Source: Bettongia penicillata ogilbyi
Lineage: Eukaryota; Chordata; Mammalia; Diprotodontia; Potoroidae
DNA: 64,000 nt
Assembly: GCA_023548195.1 (NCBI GenBank)
Contig: JAJHZJ010000699.1
Coordinates: forward strand, 3,195,175-3,259,174
Direction: 5' to 3'
The position numbers and the translations under genes are program-made. Below, piece by piece: positions 58,442-64,000 of this stretch. The notes below the pieces were generated by a model. It did not search any database and was not told where the DNA came from. It worked only from the letters and a program-made list of their open reading frames with translations. The stretch's first letter is position 1. Every line of letters starts with the position of its first letter.

Positions 58442-58568
58442 TGGATTACAGACACAGCGAAACCAGTGCAACAGCACTAATGGTTGCTGCGGGAAGAGGT
58501 TTTTTGAGTCAAGTAGAACAATTAATCAGTATGGGAGCCAATGTACATAGCAAAGCATCAAATGGCTG
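58442..58568 (+). CDS. YTHDC2: YTHDC2 exon 11: first ankyrin repeat
   Basis: Acceptor TTTTGTTAG|TGGATT; donor GGCTG|gtaatt. 127 nt, phase 1 in and phase 2 out. Encodes VDYRHSETSATALMVAAGRG, then FLSQVEQLISMGANVHSKAS. The pattern TALMVAAGRG...VEQLISMGANVH is a textbook ankyrin repeat. In the family this insert sits within the helicase core and helps bind XRN1. Confidence 0.97.
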
Positions 58569-58744
58569 GTAATTTTTTTGAAACCTCAGTTATATGTGTT
58601 TTTATGTCTCTTCATTTATTTGTACTTTTATCCTAAAAACTCTTTCACATACATTTGGATAGATAAATAATAAAATAATTGCATGTTTTGGATGTTAATT
58701 TAAAGGAAAATCGACCTTAGATTGAGTCTTTGAAATTTTGACAG

Positions 58745-58810
58745 GATGGCTTTAGATTGGGCTAAACACTTTGGACAGACTGAGATTGTAGACCTTCTAG
58801 AGTCTTACAG
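58745..58810 (+). CDS. YTHDC2: YTHDC2 exon 12: second ankyrin repeat
   Basis: Acceptor TTGACAG|GATGG; donor TACAG|gtaagg. 66 nt, phase 2 in and phase 2 out. Encodes MALDWAKHFGQTEIVDLLES plus Tyr, completing the ankyrin insert. This is the last exon in the window, at residue about 570. The next exon lies beyond 64000, so intron 12 is over 5.1 kb. Confidence 0.97.
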
Positions 58811-59160
58811 GTAAGGTAATATTTTTGCTTTAAAGATATTTCATACACATACACACATATATGTCAGAAATCTTTTTTTAAGATGATATACTGTAATAAA
58901 ATTGAGGCAAACATTGGTATGATATTCTGTTATTAAAGATGTTGGTCATTTTTGTAGGAATATAATGACACTAGATAAGAATCAACGGGGTTTGACTTAT
59001 TTTTTATTAGTAGAAAAATCAGAAGGTGTGGTGCCTTAAGGTTTTAATTGTAATGAAATAAATGGATGTTTTAATAATTTTTAAAACAATGTTATTACCA
59101 TTTTAAAGATTTTTTAAAAATAAGTTCTATTCACTTATTTTACCTTAGTACAAGAATATT
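58811..59160. other. Start of intron 12, nothing recognised
   Basis: AT-rich intronic sequence with a short ACACAT simple repeat near 58845. No repeat family or gene seen. Confidence 0.5.
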
Positions 59161-59164
59161 TTTA

Positions 59165-62100
59165 ATATTTTATTTTTTCCCAAGTGCATGTAAAACAATT
59201 TTTAACATTCATTTTTTTTTTTTTTTAATGAATTTTGAGTTCCAAATTCTCTTGCACCTTTCCTTGCCCCCACCATGGGCATTAAGCAATTTGATATAGG
59301 GTTACACATGTGCAGTCATTTGAAACATTTCCATATTAAATTATGTTGTGAAAGGAAACATATACCAAAAGAAAACCCATGAAAAAAGTAAAGAGAAAAA
59401 TTGTATGCTTTGATCTGCATTCAGACACCCTCAGTTCTTTCTCTGGAGGTAAATAACCTTTTTCATCATGAGTCTTTTGGAATTGTCTTGGATCATTTGT
59501 TTGCTGAGAATACCTAAGTCATGCACAGGTGATCATCATATAACGTTGCTGTTATTGTGTATAGTGTTGTCCTGGTTCTACTCACTTCACTTTTCATCAG
59601 TTCATCTAAGTCTTGGCAGGTTTTTCTGAAAGTTTCCTGCTCATTATTTCTTAGCACAGTAATATTCCATCAGAATCATGTATCATTTATTTCAGTTATT
59701 CCCCAGCTGATGGACATTCTCTCAATTTCTAATTCTGTCACTACAAAAAGAGGTGCTGTAAATACTTTTGTACATATACATCCTTTTCTTTTTTCTTTAT
59801 CTTTTTGGGATGCAGACCTAATAGTGGTATTGCTGGGCCAAAGGGTACGCAGTTTTATTGCCCTTTGGGCATAGTTCCAAACTACTATTCACCATTAGAT
59901 TGGATTAGTTCACCATTGTACCAACAGTTTATGAGTATGTCAATTTTCCCATATCCCCTCCAACATTTATCATTTCCCTTTTCTGTCATGTTAGCCAATC
60001 TGATAGGTGGTACCTCAGAGTTTTTTTAATTTGCTTTTCTTTCATCAGTAGTGATTTAGAGCACTTTTTCATATGACTGGAGATAGCTTTGATTTCTTCT
60101 TCTGAAAATTGCTTGTTCATATCATTTTAACCATTTATCAGTTGGGGAATGACTGGTATTCTTATAAATTTGATTGAGTTCTCTGTATATTTGATAAAAG
60201 AGGCCTTTATGACAGACACTTGCTATAAAAAAATTTTTTCCCAGCTTTCTGTTTCCCTTCTAATCTTGGCTGCATTGCTTTGCTTGTTCAAAACCTTTTA
60301 AATATAAAATGACCAAAATTATCAATTTTATATGCTTTTTTCTTCTTTGGTCATAAATTCTTCCCCTAGCCATAGATCTGACAGGTAAATTATTCCATGC
60401 TCCCTTAACTTGTCCTTTGTCTAAAAATGTCTAAAAATCACTTACCCATTTTGACCTTACCTTGATATAGGATGTGAGATGCTGGTCTCTACCTAATTAC
60501 AACCATACTTTTCATTTTTCCTAACAATTTTTGCCAAGTAGTGAGTTCTTGTCCCAAAATCTTGGATCTTTGGGTTTATCGAACACTAGATTATGATGGT
60601 CATTTACTCCTGTGTATTGTATGCCTAATGTATACCACTGAGCCACCACTCTGTTTCTTAGCCAGTACCCAGATTGTTTTGGTGATTATCTGTTTAAACA
60701 GTTTTGAGGTCTGGTATGGCTAGGCCACCTTCCTACAAATTTTTTTTCATTGATTTTCTTGATATTCTTGATCTTTTGAACTTCCACATGAATTTGTCAT
60801 TATTGTTTTTAGCTCTATAAAATAGTTTTTGGTAGTTAGATTTTTATGGCACGGAATAAGTAGATTGATTTAGGTAGAATTGTCTTTTTATTATATTGGC
60901 TTGGTCTCCTGATGTACAATTACTGTTTTTCCAGTTGTTAGGATGTGACTTTATTTTTGTGAGAACTATTTTGTAATTGCGGTCATATTGTTCTAGGGTT
61001 TGTCTTTGCAAGTCATCTTTCAAGTATTTTATGTTGTCCACAGTTATTTCAAATGGAATTTCTCTTTCTGTCGCTTGATGCTGGGCTTAATTGGAATGCT
61101 GATGACTTATGTGGATTACATCCTGCAGCTTTGCTAAAGTTTTTTATTTCAAGTAGTTTTTTAGTTGATTCTCTAGGCTTCTCTATACCATCATCATATG
61201 CAAATAGTGACAATTTTCTTTTCTCATCGCCTATTCTAATTCTTTAAATTTCTTTTTTCTTATTGCTATAGCTATTGTTTTTGTACTGTATTATATAGTA
61301 GTGTTGATAACAGGTATCCTTGCTTAGCCCCTCATGTTATTAGGAGACTACTAGCTTATCTCCATGACAGATAATGCTTGCTGATGGCTTTAGATAGATA
61401 CTGGTTATCATTTTAAGGAAAGTTCCATTTATATTTATGCTTCCTGGTGTTTTTAATAGGGATGGGTGCTGTATTTTGTCAAAAACTTTTTCTATGTCTA
61501 TTGAAATAATGATTTGATTTCTTTTGGTTTTGTTGTTGATATGGTCAGTTATGCTGATAGGTTTCCTAATATTGAACCAGCCCTGCATTCCATACATTCC
61601 TGGTGTATGATCCATGTTTGTTGATCCATAGTATATGATCCTTGTGATACATTGTTGTAATCTCCTTACTAGCATTTTAAAATTTTTTTTCACATCAGTC
61701 ATTAGAGAAATTGGTCTGTAGTTTTCTTTCTCTTTTTTAGTTCTTCCTGGTTTAGGTAATATTTGTGTCTTAAAAGAAATTTGGTAGAGCTCCTTTTTGC
61801 CTATTTTTCTGAATAAAATATATATAGTTTTCAAACTAATTGTTCTTTAAATGGTTGGTAGAATTCACTTGTAAATCCATCTGGCCATGGGGAATTTTTT
61901 TTAGGGCTACATACCAAGGCCCATATATGTGTGTGTTCGTCCTTTGTTGCCAAAGAAGACCATTCCATCAGAGAAATAATGACATGACTTGCACTTGACT
62001 TTGTTTTGAGTGAGGGAGGGCTGTGCAGGTCACCAGCCTCACTTCTCCTCCAGAATCATCTGAATCCAGTGACCAGATATTCATCAGGATGACGAGATGA

Positions 62101-62565
62101 CCCAGGATTAGGCAATTAGGGTTAAGTGACTTGCCCAAGGTCACACAGCTAGTGAGTGTCAAGTGTCTGAGGTGAGATTTGAACTCAGGTCCTCCTGACC
62201 TGCACTGATGCTTTATCCACTGCATCACATAGATATCCCTTTTTCACCAAGGCCCATGCTGGCTAGGTAGAGGACCTCGCTGCTGCCTCATGCAAGGTAA
62301 CAGGACCTTGCTGCTTGCTTGCCAGGGTGTGGCCTGCTGCTTGTTTACTTTCACTGCCTGCAGTGCATTGCAGTCACTCATGCCTCATTGAGACAATTCT
62401 TTTCTGTTGATATTCTAAATTATCTAAAACTAGAAAATTGTTTCATCTGCTCCTTTCTGTCACTCTAGAATTTGTTTTGAGGTGTTATTTTAAAGTTGTT
62501 TGGAGGGGAATTTGGGAAAGTTCTGAAGGTCTTACCTTGCTTTGCCATCTTGACTTCACTTTCTA
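59165..62565 (-). mobile_element. L1 LINE in antisense, internally deleted, with nested SINE
   Basis: Read on the minus strand, the 5' UTR of the second lineage begins near 62565 (AAGTCAAGATGGCAAAGCAA) and runs to about 62258. It then joins ORF2 directly at the pre-RT region. RT text includes [31 protein letters not shown] and IYLKPSASIIC (61834-61340). The ORF2 C-terminus and 3' UTR run to about 59165. ORF1 and the endonuclease are missing. The SINE at 61925-62245 sits at the junction. Frames carry several stops. Confidence 0.78.
61925..62245 (-). mobile_element. Full-length CORE-SINE with RTE tail (Mar1-like)
   Basis: Flanked by perfect copies of ACCAAGGCCCAT at 61913-61924 and 62246-62257. 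On the minus strand it starts with a tRNA-like head (GTGATGCAGTGGATAAAGCA). The CORE segment (TGTGTGACCTTGGGCAAGTC) follows, then the RTE tail (CATCCTGATGAATATCTGGT, GAAGTGAGGCTGGTGACC), ending in CAAAGGACGAACACACACA. RTE machinery probably mobilised it. Confidence 0.88.
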
Positions 62566-63170
62566 AGTCTGCAAGAACCTTATCAAAGAGAATTGTAGGG
62601 AAAATTGTTTGTATTTCACGTAGGGTATCTATTCTTTCAAAATAAGTGAAACTCTTAACCTAATGATCTTATGGAATGGAATGCTTTTGGATTTCTTTTT
62701 TTCTTTTAATATGAATTTACTGGATAAAGTAAAACTTGAGAACTACAGTAGGTAGTGTTACTGTTGTTTTAGAATGGGCAGTAAGGTGTCCTAATTTGGT
62801 ACCAATTATTAAAAGAGCCCTTAAATAACCTGGAAAGGTCACATTGTCCTAGATCTAAATAGAGACACCTGAAGCACCGTCATAGGAAATTCACATCAAC
62901 CTGCTATAAAATCTGGAGCACCTAGCAGTTTAAATATTTCTGTGGGTCTATTCTAATGTACTAGAACCTGTGCCAGGTTTATCTCATCAATCAGCCTATT
63001 TTGGAGGGATAGAATGCGAATCAATATGGTTAAGTTTTGGATTAGTCATCTTCCAAGAACAAAAAACAAAGGTATTAGATCGTTAGCTTTCTGAAAGCTC
63101 TAGTATTTTTCAGTGGTGTTCCTTTTCAGATCCTCTAGGTATTCAAATGAAGAGGGTCTAAAAGTATTCT
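62566..63170. other. Unique-looking intron 12 sequence
   Basis: Lies between two L1 copies. No recognised repeat or coding segment. Confidence 0.5.
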
Positions 63171-63172
63171 TT

Positions 63173-64000
63173 GAGGGGGTGGAGCCAAGATGGCGGAGTA
63201 GAAAGACGCACGTCTACGAGCTCCGAACCCACAGCCCATAGAATTAATGTAAAAAGAGATCCCCATAAGTTCTGAATCACTGCAAGGTGCGCAAAAACAG
63301 AGTGGAAGAGATTTCCGTTCTGGAGAGCCGTCCCCAACGTCCGTCGCACCCCGGAAAGCGGACCCCACCCCAGCGCTGCCCTGGCCGTGGCCCCAGAGAA
63401 GCTGATCCGAGCAGGCTTCAGGAACGAAAGCTCCGGCGGCCTGGAAGGTTCCTCTCCCACAGAAGCTACAGGTCAGTGAGAGAGACAGCTGGGCTGGAAG
63501 AGGGGAGCAGGGTGTCTCCGTGACTCGGGCCCCCTCAGGAGGAAGTGGCGGCAGTAGAGATGGGGACAGGAAGCAGCGGAGGCAGAGGTGGGGGCGGCGG
63601 CGGAGGCAGCTGCGGCGGCAGCCCGGGACTCTCCCAGCAGCAGGCAGATCTTCATTACTGAAAGTCTCTGCATAAACCCCCTGAGGGAGCTGAGCCTGGG
63701 AGATGGCCCTGCCCCACCCCGCTCCATTACTGAAGGTCTCTGCATAAAGCCCCTGAGGCAGCTGAGCCTGGGAGGCGGCCCTGCCCCCACCCCAGCACCA
63801 GAACTAAAGCTCACATTGATTAGCAACTGCTTGCCGCGGAAAGCCCATTTGAACCTCAGACCCCAAGCACTAGCTGGGCGGATCTAGGCAGGGGTGGACA
63901 GGAATCTCAGAAGTCAAGTAACTGGCTGGGAAAATGCCTAGAAAAGGGAAGAAAAATAAGACTATCGAGATTTTTTTCGAACAGATGCAAATGATCCCGA
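63173..64000 (+). mobile_element. L1 5' UTR and start of ORF1, sense in YTHDC2 intron 12
   Basis: Begins GGGGGTGGAGCCAAGATGGC and is closely similar to 14096-14790. The 5' UTR is CpG-rich and contains a 72-bp tandem duplication (63654-63725 and 63726-63797) that is single-copy at 14096. ORF1 starts at 63934 (MPRKGKKNKTIEIFFEQMQM) and is open to the window edge. The element may continue full-length beyond the window. Confidence 0.85.

Larger units (their letters stand above)
26760..64000 (+). other. YTHDC2: YTHDC2 gene (5' part; exons 1-12 and introns 1-12)
   Basis: Gene span from approximate transcription start to the window edge. The twelve exons encode a protein almost identical, where compared from memory, to mammalian YTHDC2, a 3'-5' RNA helicase. 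It binds m6A through a C-terminal YTH domain, partners MEIOC and XRN1, and is required for meiotic entry and progression. Present here: Gly-rich N-terminus, R3H domain (exons 1-3), RecA1 of the DEAH helicase (exons 4-8), linker (exons 9-10) and the ankyrin repeats inserted in the helicase core (exons 11-12). Coding exon lengths total 1710 nt; phases are consistent throughout except for one surplus base in exon 1. The remaining roughly 860 residues lie downstream. Confidence 0.95.

Noticed and set aside
63158..63887. Open frames of 78-117 residues on both strands
   Set aside because: Same explanation: L1 5' UTR composition. Only the ORF1 start at 63934 is supported.
58811..64000. YTHDC2 exon 13 in intron 12
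   Set aside because: No segment encoding the family sequence that follows the ankyrin repeats was found; the interval is mainly L1 and SINE.

Overview
The window looks like a piece of a marsupial (metatherian) nuclear genome. It is AT-rich and intron-rich. It is crowded with L1 copies from several lineages, RTE and BovB-type LINEs, CORE-SINEs whose 3' tails match RTE or BovB, L2/MIR relics and hAT-type DNA transposons. A single CpG island marks one gene. The species cannot be named from the sequence alone.

The only protein-coding gene recognised is the 5' part of YTHDC2 on the + strand (YTH-domain, R3H-domain and DEAH-type RNA helicase of the meiotic m6A pathway). Twelve coding exons lie between 26988 and 58810, all with GT-AG introns and consistent phases. 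They encode about 570 of roughly 1430 residues: the Gly-rich N-terminus, the R3H domain, helicase RecA1 (Walker [14 protein letters not shown] box, SAA motif) and the ankyrin-repeat insert. RecA2, HA2, OB and YTH lie beyond the right edge. The promoter is a CpG island with a full CRE palindrome and two half sites. A G-rich minisatellite sits just inside intron 1. Exon 1 carries an apparent one-base excess in its glycine tract that breaks the frame between the ATG and the conserved R3H-proximal segment.

1-8330: stacked L1 copies, with a solo ERV LTR and two hAT-type MITEs nested inside them, then an older L1 in the opposite orientation split by a SINE. 8330-24060: remnants of a tandem array with a unit of about 0.95 kb, broken into three blocks by a hAT element, a 6.7-kb cluster of L1 5' ends and a 3.5-kb insertion that is mainly L1. 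24060-26490: a decayed RTE-type LINE, then L1 and L2 fragments. 26490-27640: CpG island, exon 1 and minisatellite. 27640-64000: YTHDC2 introns and exons 2-12 with L2, MIR, SINE, BovB, 7SL-pseudogene and L1 insertions. The window ends inside the 5' end of a sense-oriented L1 in intron 12.

No tRNA, CRISPR array, operon or prokaryote-like system was seen. Most open reading frames are pieces of decayed retrotransposons. Repeat family names are given from memory of consensus features and were not checked against a database.
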